From assembly GCA_037954665.1 (NCBI GenBank), contig JBBMOL010000279.1, positions 661,303 to 725,302 of the forward strand: 64,000 nt of DNA. Reading direction: 5' to 3'. Shown here piece after piece: positions 41,072 to 52,624 of the stretch (its first letter is position 1; each line of letters opens with the position of its first letter). The DNA comes from Laguncularia racemosa (taxonomy: Eukaryota > Streptophyta > Magnoliopsida > Myrtales > Combretaceae). The translations under genes and the position numbers were made by a program. The notes beneath the pieces are model-generated. The model was not told where the DNA came from. It saw only the letters and a list, made by a program, of their open reading frames with translations, and ran no database searches.

Positions 41072-42301
41072 ATGTCGAGGCAACATTCTCCAGAAGGTGA
41101 GAGGGGAAGGTTTGATGCTAGGTTAGTAATTGAGGCGTTGAGGGGAGAAATGAAGAGGATGTTCCAAGAGGAAATGGAACAAATTCATGAGACGGTAGAG
41201 CAAAGACTAGAGCAATCCACAAACGTATTCCAAGGGCGTAAGAGGGAGAGTCGTTCTAGGAGAGTACCGAGGGGTGGAGATGAAATGTCAGGTGATGACT
41301 TTGATGAGCCGTCTGTTGGGAGTTATAGAGGATATAGTGGTCGGAATAGAGGAACTAGAGATTGGGAAGATAGAGGAGATAGGAATAGAGAGGATGATCA
41401 ATTGAGTAGCATAAAGATGAAGATTCCTCCTTTCCAAGGGAAGAATGATCCCGAGGTGTACTTAGAATGGGAGAAAAAGGTGGAGATGGTATTTGAATGT
41501 CACAACTATAGTGGGAGAAAGAAAGTAAAACTTGCTGCCATTGAGTTTTCGGATTATGCTATAGTGTGGTGGGATCAACTAATGTTGAATAGGAGAAGGA
41601 GTGGCGAGCCACCTATTGAGTCTTGGGAAGAGATGAAAAGAGTGATGAGAAAGCGGTTTATACCTGCGTATTACTATCGTGAATTGCACAACAAGTTGCA
41701 AACTCTGAGGCGGGGAAGCCAAAGTGTAGATGAGTATTTCAAGGCGATGGAAGTCACTATGATTAGGGCGAATGTAGAGGAGGATAGAAAGGCTACAATG
41801 GCTAGATTTCTTGCTGGGTTGAATAGAGAAATCCAAAATGTGGTTGAATTGCAGCATTATGTAGAATTGGAGGATATGGTTCACATGGCTATAAAGGTTG
41901 AGAACCAGCACAAGAGGAGAGGTAGTAGTATTGCACGGTTGCAACAGGGTAATGGCTCATCCACTTGGAAGACTAATCAATGGAAGAAGGAAGAAAAGCC
42001 TTTACCCACCAAACTAAAAGGGGAGCTGAGGCAAGCGGGTTCTACTCCTGGTAATCAAGGTAACCTTGAATCTTCTACTTCTAGAAATTGTGACATTAGA
42101 TTTTTTAAATGTCAAGGTAGAGGCCATATTGCTAGTCAATGTCCAAATAGGCGTGTGATGATTTTGCGTGATGATGGAGAGTATGAGACTGAGGGGGATA
42201 GTGAAGTAGATGATATGCCTCCATTAGAGGATGCTAGTGATGATGAGGAGCCTGCAATGGGAAGGCTAGTGGCAGTGGTGAAGAGAGCTTTGAATGTGTA
42301 G
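41072..42301 (+). CDS. Gag of F4 (CRM type)
   Basis: 409 codons, open from ATG to TAG. The N-terminal third is charged and likely coiled (MKRMFQEEMEQIHETVEQRL, residues about 24-45). The capsid begins with MKIPPFQGKNDPEVYLEW (residue about 115) and has WWDQLMLNRRR and RFLAGLNREIQNVVELQHY, all typical of CRM gag. The zinc knuckle near residue 350 reads FFKCQGRGHIASQC, so the first Cys is Phe and RNA binding is probably impaired. The terminal TAG (42299-42301) lies where a Gln codon would fit, and the protease follows in the same frame, so this was one gag-protease-pol frame. Gag forms the capsid of the particle. Confidence 0.85.
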   Translation: MSRQHSPEGERGRFDARLVIEALRGEMKRMFQEEMEQIHETVEQRLEQSTNVFQGRKRESRSRRVPRGGDEMSGDDFDEPSVGSYRGYSGRNRGTRDWEDRGDRNREDDQLSSIKMKIPPFQGKNDPEVYLEWEKKVEMVFECHNYSGRKKVKLAAIEFSDYAIVWWDQLMLNRRRSGEPPIESWEEMKRVMRKRFIPAYYYRELHNKLQTLRRGSQSVDEYFKAMEVTMIRANVEEDRKATMARFLAGLNREIQNVVELQHYVELEDMVHMAIKVENQHKRRGSSIARLQQGNGSSTWKTNQWKKEEKPLPTKLKGELRQAGSTPGNQGNLESSTSRNCDIRFFKCQGRGHIASQCPNRRVMILRDDGEYETEGDSEVDDMPPLEDASDDEEPAMGRLVAVVKRALNV

Positions 42302-42712
42302 GTGAAGGAAGAAGAGGAGGTGCAAAGGGAGAATATATTTCATACTAGATGTTATCTAGGAGATCACATTTGTAGTTTGATTATTGATGGGGGAAGTTGC
42401 ACCAATGTAGTGAGTAATTTTATTGTTGAGAAGCTGGGGCTCAAAACTGTTAGACACCCTAGTCCGTATAAATTGCAGTGGTTAAATGATAGTGGTGAGA
42501 CTAAGGTGAGTAAGCAAGCCTTGATTGGGTTTCGCATTGGTAGGTATGAGGATGAGGTGTTATGTGATGTAGTGCTAATGTAAGCATGTCATGTGTTGTT
42601 GGGGAGGCCATGGCAATTTGATAAGAAGGTTGTGCATGATGGCTTTTCTAACAAGTATACGCTTGTTCACCAAGGGAAGAGCTTTAATCTTAAACCGTTA
42701 ACACCTAAGTAG
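42302..42712 (+). pseudogene. Aspartic protease of F4
   Basis: Same frame as gag. The active site is IIDGGSCTNVVSN (about 42380-42418), followed by YKLQWLNDSGE. TAA at 42581-42583 replaces Gln directly before the CHVLLGRPWQFD segment, which continues to TAG near 42711. Both stops fit C-to-T changes. The protease of F2-a/b and F5 is clearly related. Confidence 0.82.
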
Positions 42713-44412
42713 GTGTATAAGGACCAGTTGTAGCTACAATAGTCGTTTGCAAAACACAAGGTGAGTGAAAAGCAGAGTGAGAGTGAGAGAGCAAAAGACA
42801 ATGAGAAGAAAAAGGAATATAAAAGTCAGGATCAAAAGGAAAGGAGAGGAAGGCTGGAAAGAGTGTGAGAGGCCAGGTTGAAGGGGGATCAACTTTGGTG
42901 GTGACTGAAAAGGAGAGGGTAGCCTTGCAAAAGGAGAGTTGTGTGGCAAGAGCAAGTGTAGTAAGGAGAGCGTTAGTGATGAGGAAACCTATGTTGTTGC
43001 TGGTTTTTAAAGAAACATGTTTGACTACTAACGAATTATCTAACTTTTTGCCTAGTGTGGTTGCGTCTCTTGTGCAGGACTTTGAAGATGTCTTTCCTGA
43101 GGAGATTCCAAAGGGATTACCACCTATTCGTGGTATTAAGCACCAGATTGACCTTGTACCCGGAGCATCGATTCCAAACAAGCCAACTTATAGGAGCAAT
43201 CTGGAGGAGACAAAGGAACTCTAAAGGCAGGTCGATGAACTAATGGAGAAGGGGTACGTGAGAGAAAGCATGAGTCCATGTGCAGTCCCTGTGATCTTGG
43301 TGCCTAAGAAGGATGGGACATGGAGAATGTGTGTTGACTGCCACGCCATCAACAACATCACGGTAAAGTATCGTCATCCCATTCCTCGCTTAGAAGACAT
43401 GTTAGATGAGTTGCATAGGTCTAGTGTCTTTTCTAAAATTGATCTGAAAAGTGGATATCACCAAATTAGAATGAAAGAAGGTGATGAATGGAAAACTGCA
43501 TTTAAGACAAAATATGGATTATATAAGTGGTTAGTAATGCGTTTCGGTTTAACTAATGCACCTAGTACTTTTATGAGACTTATGAACCATGTTTTGAGGA
43601 CTTTTATTGGAGAATTTGTGGTTGTCTATTTTGATGATATTCTTATTTACAGCAAAAGTTTGGAAGATCATATGTCACACTTGAGGGATTTGTTTAGAAG
43701 TGCTTCGAAAGGAACAATTATATGCTAACCTCAAGAAGTGCACTTTTTGCACAGACAAACTTGTGTTTCTTGGTTTTGTCGTTAGTGCGCAGGGAATACA
43801 GGTTGATGAAGAAAAAGTTCGTGCGATCCAAGAATGGCCTAGTCCAACCAATGTAAGTAATGTGCGAAGTTTCCATGGACTAGCGAGCTTTTACAGGAGA
43901 TTTGTGAAGGATTTTAGCACCATTGCAGCACCACTTACTGAGGTAATTAAGAAGAATGTGGGGTTCAGTTGGGGAGAGCAACAAGAGAAGGCCTTTCAGA
44001 CGCTTAAAAATAAGTTGACTCAGGCGCCATTACTTGCTTTACCTAACTTTGCTAAAACATTTGAAATTGAGTGTGATGCTTCAGGATTAGGTATTGGAGC
44101 AGTGCTTATGCAGGAGAGAAGACCGATTGCATTCTTTAGCGAAAGGCTAAGTGGGGCAACCTTGAATTACCCTACTTACGACAAGGAGCTATATGCATTG
44201 GTTCGAGCCCTAGAGACGTGGCAACACTACCTTTGGCCAAAAGAGTTCGTGATCCACACTGATCATGAATCTTTGCAGTATTTGAATGGGCAACACAAGC
44301 TGAACAAAAGGCATGCTCGTTGGGTGGAGTTCAACGAAACATTTCCATATGTCATCCACTACAAGCAAGGTAAAGAGAATGTAGTTGCTGATGCACTTTC
44401 TAGAAGGTATAC
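42713..44412 (+). pseudogene. Reverse transcriptase and RNase H of F4
   Basis: A charged linker (42713-42990, frameshifted near 42845) leads into RT. Key parts are GYVRESMSPCAVPVILVPKK, the VDCHAINNITVKYRHPIPR block and the catalytic YFDD at 43627-43638. TAA at 43222-43224 replaces Gln. A frameshift near 43695 moves the rest to another frame, where ECDASGLGIGAVLMQ (RNase H start), TDHESLQYLNG and the end ADALSRR (44412) are all intact. The order and motifs match CRM elements. Two frameshifts and one stop make it inactive. Confidence 0.85.
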
Positions 44413-45785
44413 TCTTATCTCTACTCTTAGTTCTAGACTTCTTGGTTTTGAGCACATTAAGGAGTTATATGCTGCTGATCGAGATATTTGTGAGGAGTAT
44501 GTGCAATGTGAGAAGATTGGGCATGGAAAATTTTATAAACATGACGGATTCTTGTTTAGAGAGAGTAAACTGTGCATTCCAATTTGTTCTCTAAGAGAAT
44601 TACTTGTGAAGGAGTCTCATGGAGGAGGTTTAATGGGACACTTTGGAGTAGCTAAAACATTAGGGTATTGCAGGAACACTTCTATTAGCCTCACATGAAA
44701 CGAGATGTTGAGAGGATTTGTGAGCGATGTGTCACATGTAAGCAAGCGAAATCTAAAGTCCAAACTCAAGGGCTTTACACCCCACTTCACATTCCTCATG
44801 AGCCTTGGGTAGATATTTCTATGGATTTTATGTTAGGATTACCCAGGTCTAGACATGGTCGGGATTCTGTTTTTGTAGTTGTTGATAGGTTTTCTAAAAT
44901 GGCACATTTCATTCCTTGTAACAAAACGGATGATTCTTGTAATATTGCTAATTTATTCTTTAGGGAAGTTGTACGATTGCATGGTATGCCTAGAACAATT
45001 GTATCATATAGGGATGCTAAGTTCTTAAGCTACTTTTGGAAGACTTTGTGGGCTAAGTTAGGAACTAAGTTATTGTTTTCTACTACTTGTCATCCACAGA
45101 CTGACGATCAAACTGAGGTAGTGAATCAAACTTTATCTACTTTGTTGAGGGCTGTAATTAAAAAGAATATTAAAAGTTAGGAGGATTGTTTGCCGCATGT
45201 TGAATTTGCCTATAACCGTATAGAGCATTCTGCTACTAAATTTTCTCCTTTTGAAATTGTGTATGGTTTTAATCCACTAACTCCTTTGGATTTATCACCT
45301 TTGCCTATTTCTGAGTATGTTAATTTAGATGGCAAGAAGAAGGCCGAATTTGTTCAACAGATCCATGAGAAGGCAAGGCTAAACATTGAACGATGAATAC
45401 GACAGTATGTGAAACAAGCCAACAAGGGTCGTCGACAAGCTATTTTTGAACCTGGAGATTGGGTTTGGGTTCACATACGCAAAGAGCGGTTTCCCGTACA
45501 GCGTCAATCTAAACTACTTCCTAGAGGCGATGGACCATTTCATGTTCTTGAGCGCATCAACGACAATGCATACAAGACAGATTTTCCTGGTGAGTATCAA
45601 GTAAGTGCCACATTTAATGTTACTGGTCTAAGTCCTTTTGATGTAGGTGATGATTTGAGGACAAATCCTTTTCAAGAGGAGGGGAATGATGAGATCCATG
45701 ATGAGAGTCAAGCTGGAAGAAGGAATGTGGATTCTCTTGAAGTGCCGCCTGGACCGATCACAAGAAGTCGAGCGAAACGACTTAA
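44413..45785 (+). pseudogene. Integrase and pol tail of F4
   Basis: The zinc-binding part (44600-44760) has its His and Cys pairs but is cut by a frameshift near 44690. In the core the first Asp is codon 44824-44826 and the Glu codon 45115-45117. The second Asp, 35 residues before the Glu, is Tyr (TAT, 45007-45009), which would abolish strand transfer. TAG (45178-45180) and TGA (45394-45396) fit C-to-T changes or G-to-A. The C-terminal part ends with GPITRSRAKRL inside the 3' LTR. I see no chromodomain, as expected for CRM, which has a short tail instead. Confidence 0.83.
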
Positions 45786-47462
45786 TGATGGAAAAAAACT
45801 CTGGCACTATCAACCTTTTCAGAACCCAATCTGGATGATTGACCAGATTGCTCATCCTTTATCTTATGTCTTTATTTCTAACAAACTTTGAGAATAATCT
45901 TACAGGTACAATTATATATCTCCATGGGATGCCAAAATGTCCTACAACTTCAATTAGACACAGGACATTTTTCTGGGTAACAATCAAAGGCCCGCTGCGA
46001 TTGTTCTCTATTCTGAGGCATTGGATCATGAAGATTTATGTTATTTTGTATCTTGTAAATGTTTATTGAACTATTTTGGTTGTATTTTGGTTTTGGGACA
46101 CTTTTATTTCTTTGTAACTTTCATTTAGGGTTAGCCACCTTAAAAGTGGCAAACTTGTAATTTTGAGCACTTTTTAACCCTAGAAGTAGCAAGTATAAAT
46201 ACTTGCTTAAGAGAGGGTTTGGGGGAGATTTTTTTTGCAGAATATACACCTCTTTTCATGTGTGAATTAGGGTTCATACCTTGGTTCCAACTCTTATCAA
46301 TTTCAATTCAAAGACTTGAAATTGTGGCGAGTGCAACATCTTGAAATTGTGAGTTATATCAATTTCATTTTGTTGTGATTTCTTTTCTTCTCTAGTGTGT
46401 TGTATCTAGGGCTGATTTGAGATAGTTCTTAGTCATATTTACATGTTATTATTCATGAATTATTATGATTATTTGAAGGAAATTATCAAATTGATTCCAT
46501 TCATCTTTAAGGTTTTCCTTGAAAATGTGATTTTCACCATTGGGAAAGGGATCTTACTTTATGGTTTTCTTTATCAAATTGAGGCTTCATTTGCGTGGAT
46601 TATATGAAATTAGAGTGTTGTTAGAAGGCATTTTCTTTGGGGTATTCTGATTATATTATTGGTTAATTGAATTTCATCATTTCAACATTAAGGTTCATTT
46701 GAAAAGTGCCATTTTTGGATCCGATTTTGCTTAAACTTGAGATAGTTGATCTTAAGTCTTTTGGATGTGCTTTAAAGTGTGATTAGGCACATCACTTAAG
46801 GAAGCACTTAACAGGTTGATAAAGGATGTCCATGAAGCCAGGAAGGATTGGGGCAATCATGAAGTTGGAACAGATTGGAACAACCACGGGAAGACCCTTG
46901 CTCTTATACAAGTCACACCGGACACGGGTTGAAGAGGGCATGTACTTTCAAGGCACGGCCGTGTATGGAGTCAAGCAAATCCACAGAAAGATACACGGCC
47001 AAAATACACGGGCGTGTATGTTGCCCGAAGTTGCATAGAAAAGTACACGGCCAAAGTGCACAGTCATGTACACGGCCGTGTATCCCCTACCGGCTAGCTT
47101 GTTCTATTTTCACGTTTTTACGCCACTTATCTAAACTACGTCGTTTTAGACTTGTTTTACATGAATTGTAACCCTAGTATAAAAGCTCCTAGGGTTTAGA
47201 ACAACATAGAACTTATATCTTTGAACATTAAACACTTTTGAGAGGCACCTCTCTTGGTTCTTTAAGAATTAATTCGAGCTTCCCGACTTATCAATCGGTC
47301 TTTCATCCCGATTGTGGCGTCTTCGTTTTTTATACCAAGGTTCTTGTCTCGCTTATAAACAACGGGTCGCGGTTTCCACTTTAGGTGTTTGGGCGTCTTA
47401 GGCAACGAATTTCCAAATGTATTGGTATTGGGTTTCGTCACGGGTTGGCGGGGTTCGTATCA
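45687..47462 (+). repeat. 3' LTR of F4, split by a solo LTR
   Basis: Parts 45687-45785 and 46800-47462 make about 762 bp. Compared with the 5' LTR it has one palindrome unit fewer (46980-47085) and lacks about 30 bp near 47280. The first 33 codons of pol tail lie in it. Confidence 0.85.
45786..46794 (+). mobile_element. Solo LTR of the F5 family in the F4 3' LTR
   Basis: 1009 bp, TGATGGAAAAAAACTC to GGCACATCA, flanked by CTTAA (45781-45785 and 46795-46799). It matches the F5 LTRs (1008 bp) in the opposite orientation. It has the GCCAC palindrome near 46134 and the TATA palindrome near 46185. Confidence 0.87.
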
Positions 47463-48814
47463 TAATGGGGTAACCACATCATGAGAAAAAACATATAAGG
47501 AGTTACGAAGAGAGATAAAGATCAAGTATTTAAGGTTATTTTAGGAAATTGCATAACTTTCAAGGATGAAAGTTTCTTTTATAAAGGGGAAGGGAGGGGA
47601 AAAGGTAATGCACGATCTAAAAATCTAAAATAAATATATATACATATAATTATAAGTTTTAAATAATTACAATATAAAACATAAATAAGTAGTTGAGTGA
47701 ATAAGATGAATGGATAAGGGCATTTTAGTCTTTCCTTAGTGGGACTATAAAAGTCACGTTAACCTAGGGTTCCTCTCTTTTCCCTCATTTGCACATCTAT
47801 CAAAACCCTATAGAGATCTAAGGCAATCTAAGGGGCTATCATTAAAACTAATCAAATAAGTAAGGATTGTAATTAGTCAAAGGTCTATTTTAAGAATAGA
47901 TATATAATCATAGATTTGACTTTGGTTTGTTTATAGAGATTAGATTGAAAGATAGGTTAGAACAAGTGAGGGATCAACCAAATTCAAAGTTTTAAGTGTA
48001 ATGTAAGCTAAGTGAGTACATTAGAACCTAAATTACATTTCAATTTATGAGTACAATGGTTAATTAGGCTTATAAATGAAATTGGAGAAAGTAAAAATTA
48101 GGGTTCATGATAAATAAAGGGTATACACAGTCAGGTACATGCCTATGTACTTGCCTGTATAAGAGTACAAAGGGAAATAGTAAGGTATACAACCTTAGGC
48201 ATGGCCATATACTTAGGAATGTTAAATTTTAAATGTACACGGCCACAAGCACGACCATGTACATGGGCATGTTGGAGTTTAAACATATACGGTCACTTAT
48301 ATGACCATGTAAGTAGGTTTGTCAAGTTAAGAAAAGAGACATGATCATTGGCATAACCATGCTCTAGGTCGCGCTCCCTTAAATGGCCACCTCCTTGGTC
48401 ATGTTATGCAAAAACATTTTATGCTTGAATCTAATTTATTTTAATCTTATTCTAAAATATGAATTAAGCATGGAAATACTTTGGAGAAGGAAATTATATG
48501 ACTAGAAAAGATGTAGTAAATTAGGTAAACCTAGATTACTTGTAGGATCAAACTAAGTGTAGTTCCTTGTAATTGAACATGATTACCTACTTCAATTGGA
48601 GACATACAAAACTGTAATAGGAACGTCTATCCAAGTACGTGTTTAACTTGTTTGCTATATATGACTGATAGGTGGTTATTTAATGAATTTTTAAAGTGTT
48701 ATATGAATTGAATGATGTATGTTGGTTGTTCTTTGCTCAATCTAGGGGCCCATAGTGGTAGTTCCCTAGGGGGACACCTCTATGATCAATATGTCATGTT
48801 ATCCCAAGTGGAGT
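47463..48814 (+). other. Old LTR/leader debris with degenerate palindromes
   Basis: No coding frame of note. A TATA-like GACTATAAAAGTC lies near 47745 (itself nearly palindromic), followed by GGGTTCCTCTC as in a transcribed leader. Between 48120 and 48380 are decayed ACACGGCCACAAGCACGACC-like repeats. It ends at GGAGT, the target duplication of F5, and its continuation is at 54518. Confidence 0.45.
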
Positions 48815-49822
48815 TGATGTGCCTAAAACCACTTAGAAGCACAATCAAAAGACTTAAGAAAAACAATCTCAAGTCAAGGCAAAACCGGATCCACAAAGGG
48901 CAATTTCACGTGAACCCTAATCAAGATATAAGGAAATCCAAAAGTTCAAAGATATAATTGTAATACCACAATGATAATATCTTCTAACAACACTCTAATC
49001 TCACATAATCCATGAAGATAATCCACAAATGACAAAGAAAACCCCAATTCCAAGAACTCTTTTCCAATAGTGAAGTACACGTTTTCAAGGGAATTCTTCA
49101 ATGAAGACTCAAATTCAATTGCAAAGTACTTTAAATAAACACAATAATTCGTGAACAATAAGATGTATTTCTGACCAAGAACTATCTCAATTCAACCCTA
49201 GATATGACACACTAGAGAAGAAAAGAAATCATAACAAAATGAAATTGATACAACTCACAATTTCAAGATTTTGCACTTGCCACAATTTCAACTCTTATGA
49301 TTGAAATTGATAAGCGTTTAGATGACAATTAGGAACCCTAATTCTCACGTGAAAAGAAGTGTTTGTTTTGCAAAAATAAGCCCCCTCAAACCCTCTCTTA
49401 AGCAAGTATTTATACTTGCTACTCTTAGGGTTAAAAAAGTGCTCAAAATTACAAGTTTGCCACTTTTAAGGTGGCTAACCCTAAATGAAAGTTACAAAGA
49501 AATAAAAGTGTCCCAAAATCAAAATACAACCAAAATAGTTCAATAAACAATTACAAGATACAAAATAACATAAGTCTTCATGATCTAATGCCTCGGAATA
49601 GAGAACAATCGCAGCGGGTCTTTGATTGTTATCCTGAAAAATGTTCTGTGTCCAACTGAAGTTGTCGGACATTTTGGCATCCCATGGAGAATTATAATTG
49701 TACCTGTAAGATTATTCTCAAATTTTATTAGAAATAAAGAGATAAGGGTAAATATGAGCAATTTGGATCATGATCCAAATTGGGTTTTGAAAAGGTTGAC
49801 AGTGTCAGAAATTTTCCCATCA
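48815..49822 (-). repeat. 3' LTR of F5
   Basis: 1008 bp. On the minus strand TGATGGGAAAATTTC to GGCACATCA. The TATA palindrome covers about 49401-49420 and the GCCAC palindrome lies near 49460. Pol tail coding enters it from 49823. Confidence 0.85.
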
Positions 49823-50512
49823 TCTCCTCGGGCTTCTGAAAGATTTGCCCTCAAATCTAGAGGATCAGTTGTGGAACTGAACGCTAGTATCTCTGTTGTT
49901 CTGCTCTTCCGGCTAACCATGGTAGTGGATGGATTCCTGATCTGTTTCTGAAAACCCTGGACCTCAGATGGAGTCATCGGTAATAGAACTATGCGTGACT
50001 AGCCCATGCTGAACATGTAGGTATTTTCAAACCCATCATGTATCACCCGTCGGCCGACCCAACAGTAAATGGAATGCATGCATAGGAACTATATCACAAA
50101 GGATCTCATCATGATAGTTCTACCTGACACTCACAGGAACCTTTGCCCTAAGGGTAACATGCATACTACCTCTATTATCCAGCCAATGCAAGTGATAAGG
50201 ACTAGGATGTGGTATAGTAGACAGTTGTAATTTATCTACCAATGCAGCAGATATAACATTCGTGCAACTACCACTATCGATGATGAGTAAACAAAGGTTA
50301 CCTCTGATTTTGCAAGAGGTATGAAATATGTTCTCCCTCTGAATATGACTGGTACCAGGAGATATAGATAGAACCCTGCGTAACACATTAAGGGGTAGAT
50401 ATTTCCCTCCTGTACGTTCCTCAGGCGCGTTTGCATTCTGATCATCATAATATTCCTGCAGTGCTGTTGGTAGATCTGTAGGTTCAATCTGATCAAGATG
50501 ATCCTCGGTATC
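49823..50512 (-). pseudogene. Protease and pol tail of F5
   Basis: The minus-strand protease has RENIFHTSCKIRG and IIDSGSCTNVISA (Asp-Ser-Gly form), then HLHWLDNRGS. After about 50120 the frame shifts, and homology to LLLGRP and the terminal strand continues with stops. From about 49977 a short frame has the DPLDLRANLSEARGDD tail and enters the LTR. The stop between gag and protease is TAG near 50515. The enzyme is probably inactive because its C-terminal part is out of frame. Confidence 0.7.
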
Positions 50513-51700
50513 CTATCCAGTGTCTTCCATAACAGTCATCACCCTCTTATTTGGACACTGTGCAGCCATATGCCCAAATCCCATGCCTTTAAAGCATTTT
50601 ATCTGGCGCACTTTCCCACTAGTAGATTCGGGAACAGTCTGCCTCGTTTCTGGGGCCATGACCTCTTTACCCTTCCTAGTGGGTAAATTTTCTCTTATAA
50701 TGGTTGGGGTAGTATTGTCCACTACCTTAACTCCCTCGCCTATCGCCTTTGTTCCCCTTGATCGACTGTCGGCTGATATGGGTCTATTAACAGTACTGGG
50801 CCTACAGCTTGGAGCCCAAAAGAAGTTGGACCTCCTTTGTCTCTCTACTTTTAAGGCCAACTGAAAAGCCTCATCAAGTGTAGTATAGAGCTGCAGTTCA
50901 ACAATACATGTTATTTCATATTTTAGCCCTAAGACAAATCATGCTATAGTTTGTTCTAGAGGCTCGACAGACCCACACCTAATCATAAGGGTCTCAAATT
51001 CCTGCACATAATCATCCACTATTTTGCCCCCTTGCCTCAAGGTTTACAGTCGCATAAATAGCTCCTGTTTGTAGTGCTCAGGAATGAACCTTTTCCTTAA
51101 CAATCTCTTCATGTCCCTCCAGGTCTGAACCTCAGCCTCTCCATCCCGACGCCTGTTGATGATTAGATTCTTCCACCAGAGTGCAGCATACCCTACAAAT
51201 TCAACAGCAGCCAATCGGACCCTGGTACTGTCATCAATCTCTTAACATTCGAAGAGACCTTCGACTTTGTCCTCCCAGTTTAAGTATTCATTTGCTGATC
51301 CCTTGCCATCATAGGATGGCATCTGTAGTTTCACATACTCCAAACCCCAAGGTGGCCTGAAATCCTTATTCTGATTTAAGTTTACCCCGAAATTGTCATC
51401 CTTTTCTTCCCTGTTTGGAAGATGCTCCTCACCCATCCTTCTATTTAAATTCCCATCTCCCACTACTCTGTTTCGATGAGGGTTTTGTGGAGCTACTTGA
51501 GGTGGTGCCGGTTGGTTTACCACTGGTGGTTATGGCAATGTTATTCTATCAACTCTAGTTGCCAGTGTAGCAACTATCATAGTGAGTTCCTAGAGTTGTT
51601 CTTCCAAAGTTCTCCTACCTGCCACATTATGACCCTAACCTCCACCAACTTGACTATTGGCTTCTTCACCCATTCCCCCATTCACACTGTTATTTGACAT
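50513..51700 (-). pseudogene. Gag of F5 (CRM type)
   Basis: ATG at 51700 (minus strand, MSNNSVNGGMGEEANS). Recognisable parts are WGLEYVKLQMPSYDGKGSAN, the YLNWEDKVEGLFEC segment, WRDMKRLLRKRFIPEHY and, in the open end 50860-50513, the zinc knuckle CFKGMGFGHMAAQC, whose second Cys is Gly. About five stops interrupt it, several at positions where Gln or Trp would fit. The capsid layout matches that of F4 gag. Confidence 0.75.
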
Positions 51701-52605
51701 AGTTGTAGACTCCCGTATGTTGATCCTCAAAACAATTTGATTCAAGGGTACACACTCCACTACTACACTTCCCTAAACTCCACACAATAGCAACTACAAA
51801 AGACAAACAAACAAACCCACTTAATGTGACAATTATATTATTGCAACTCACGTGTAATACTCTTCTCCACAACACGTCACAATAACACGGTGCAACAAAT
51901 TCAATTTCCAAAAATCACTCCATGGCAACACACTAGCAACAACAACAATGATGATGTGTTACTTCCACGGCAACAACAAGATGAATATTAATTACAAGTA
52001 AACTTCAACTTCCACAGCAAATAATGATAACAAAGGACTAATATGTGACTTTCCACAAATGAATTCCGAATTCCACAATAGGCAGCAACTTTCAATTTGA
52101 AATTCAAACAACTTCACTTATTGCAAGCCTTCCTCAATTGGTAACAATGAATTCAAATTCAAATAGCAATCATTAACTCCCACAAGTTAATTGCATATGT
52201 TTAAATTCAAATAATTCCGTACTAATAAAAAACTCAATGAAATTTGCAAATTGTACTCCACCAATTCAGAATTACACAATGGAAATCAAAACAACAAACT
52301 ACACTTCCTCCTCCACGCCACAACAAGCCACGGCAAGGATTTTGGTAAGTTTTGCAAGTTCCAAAAATTGTTGAAGTAAACAACACTTTATACTTCTGCC
52401 CTTCCACGTAAATTAGTGGTCACAAAATGATACAACAACCTTCCCAATCCAACTCCAACAAAAAGCAAAATAAACTCCAAGACAAGGTAATTTCACAAGC
52501 TCAAAACCACAACAATCAATACAATTGCGGTTTCTACTAAATCAACTCTAATGGATGATTAACTCCACGAAATCAAATGAAACCAATTCCCTTCTCTCAA
52601 AATGT
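51701..52605 (-). other. Leader of F5
   Basis: Noncoding and G/T-rich on the minus strand like the F2 leaders; plus-strand row 52441-52500 holds 17 C and 5 G. No gene is seen. Confidence 0.55.
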
Positions 52606-52617
52606 GCTCTGATACCA
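52606..52617 (-). promoter_or_regulatory. Primer binding site of F5
   Basis: The minus strand reads TGGTATCAGAGC, the initiator-Met complement, seven bases from the LTR end at 52625. Confidence 0.8.
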
Positions 52618-52624
52618 AAAAACA

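Larger units (their letters stand above)
39718..47462 (+). mobile_element. F4: near-complete CRM-type element
   Basis: Duplication TAATG at 39713-39717 and 47463-47467. Without the solo LTR in its 3' LTR the element is about 6.7 kb. It has LTRs of about 0.76-0.84 kb, a degenerate initiator-Met primer site, gag, protease, RT, RNase H and integrase, with pol running into the 3' LTR. Lesions are few: about six stops explained by C-to-T changes and three frameshifts. It is the only element here with a full gene set, and the best candidate relative of an enzyme donor for the short CRM forms. Confidence 0.88.

Noticed and set aside
45700..45855. A chromodomain at the end of F4 integrase
   Set aside because: The tail is short and basic, without the aromatic cage pattern; a CRM-type tail fits better.
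50498..50864. Plus-strand frames of 62 and 114 codons
   Set aside because: They are antisense shadows of F5 gag, whose minus-strand frame has the zinc knuckle and capsid motifs.
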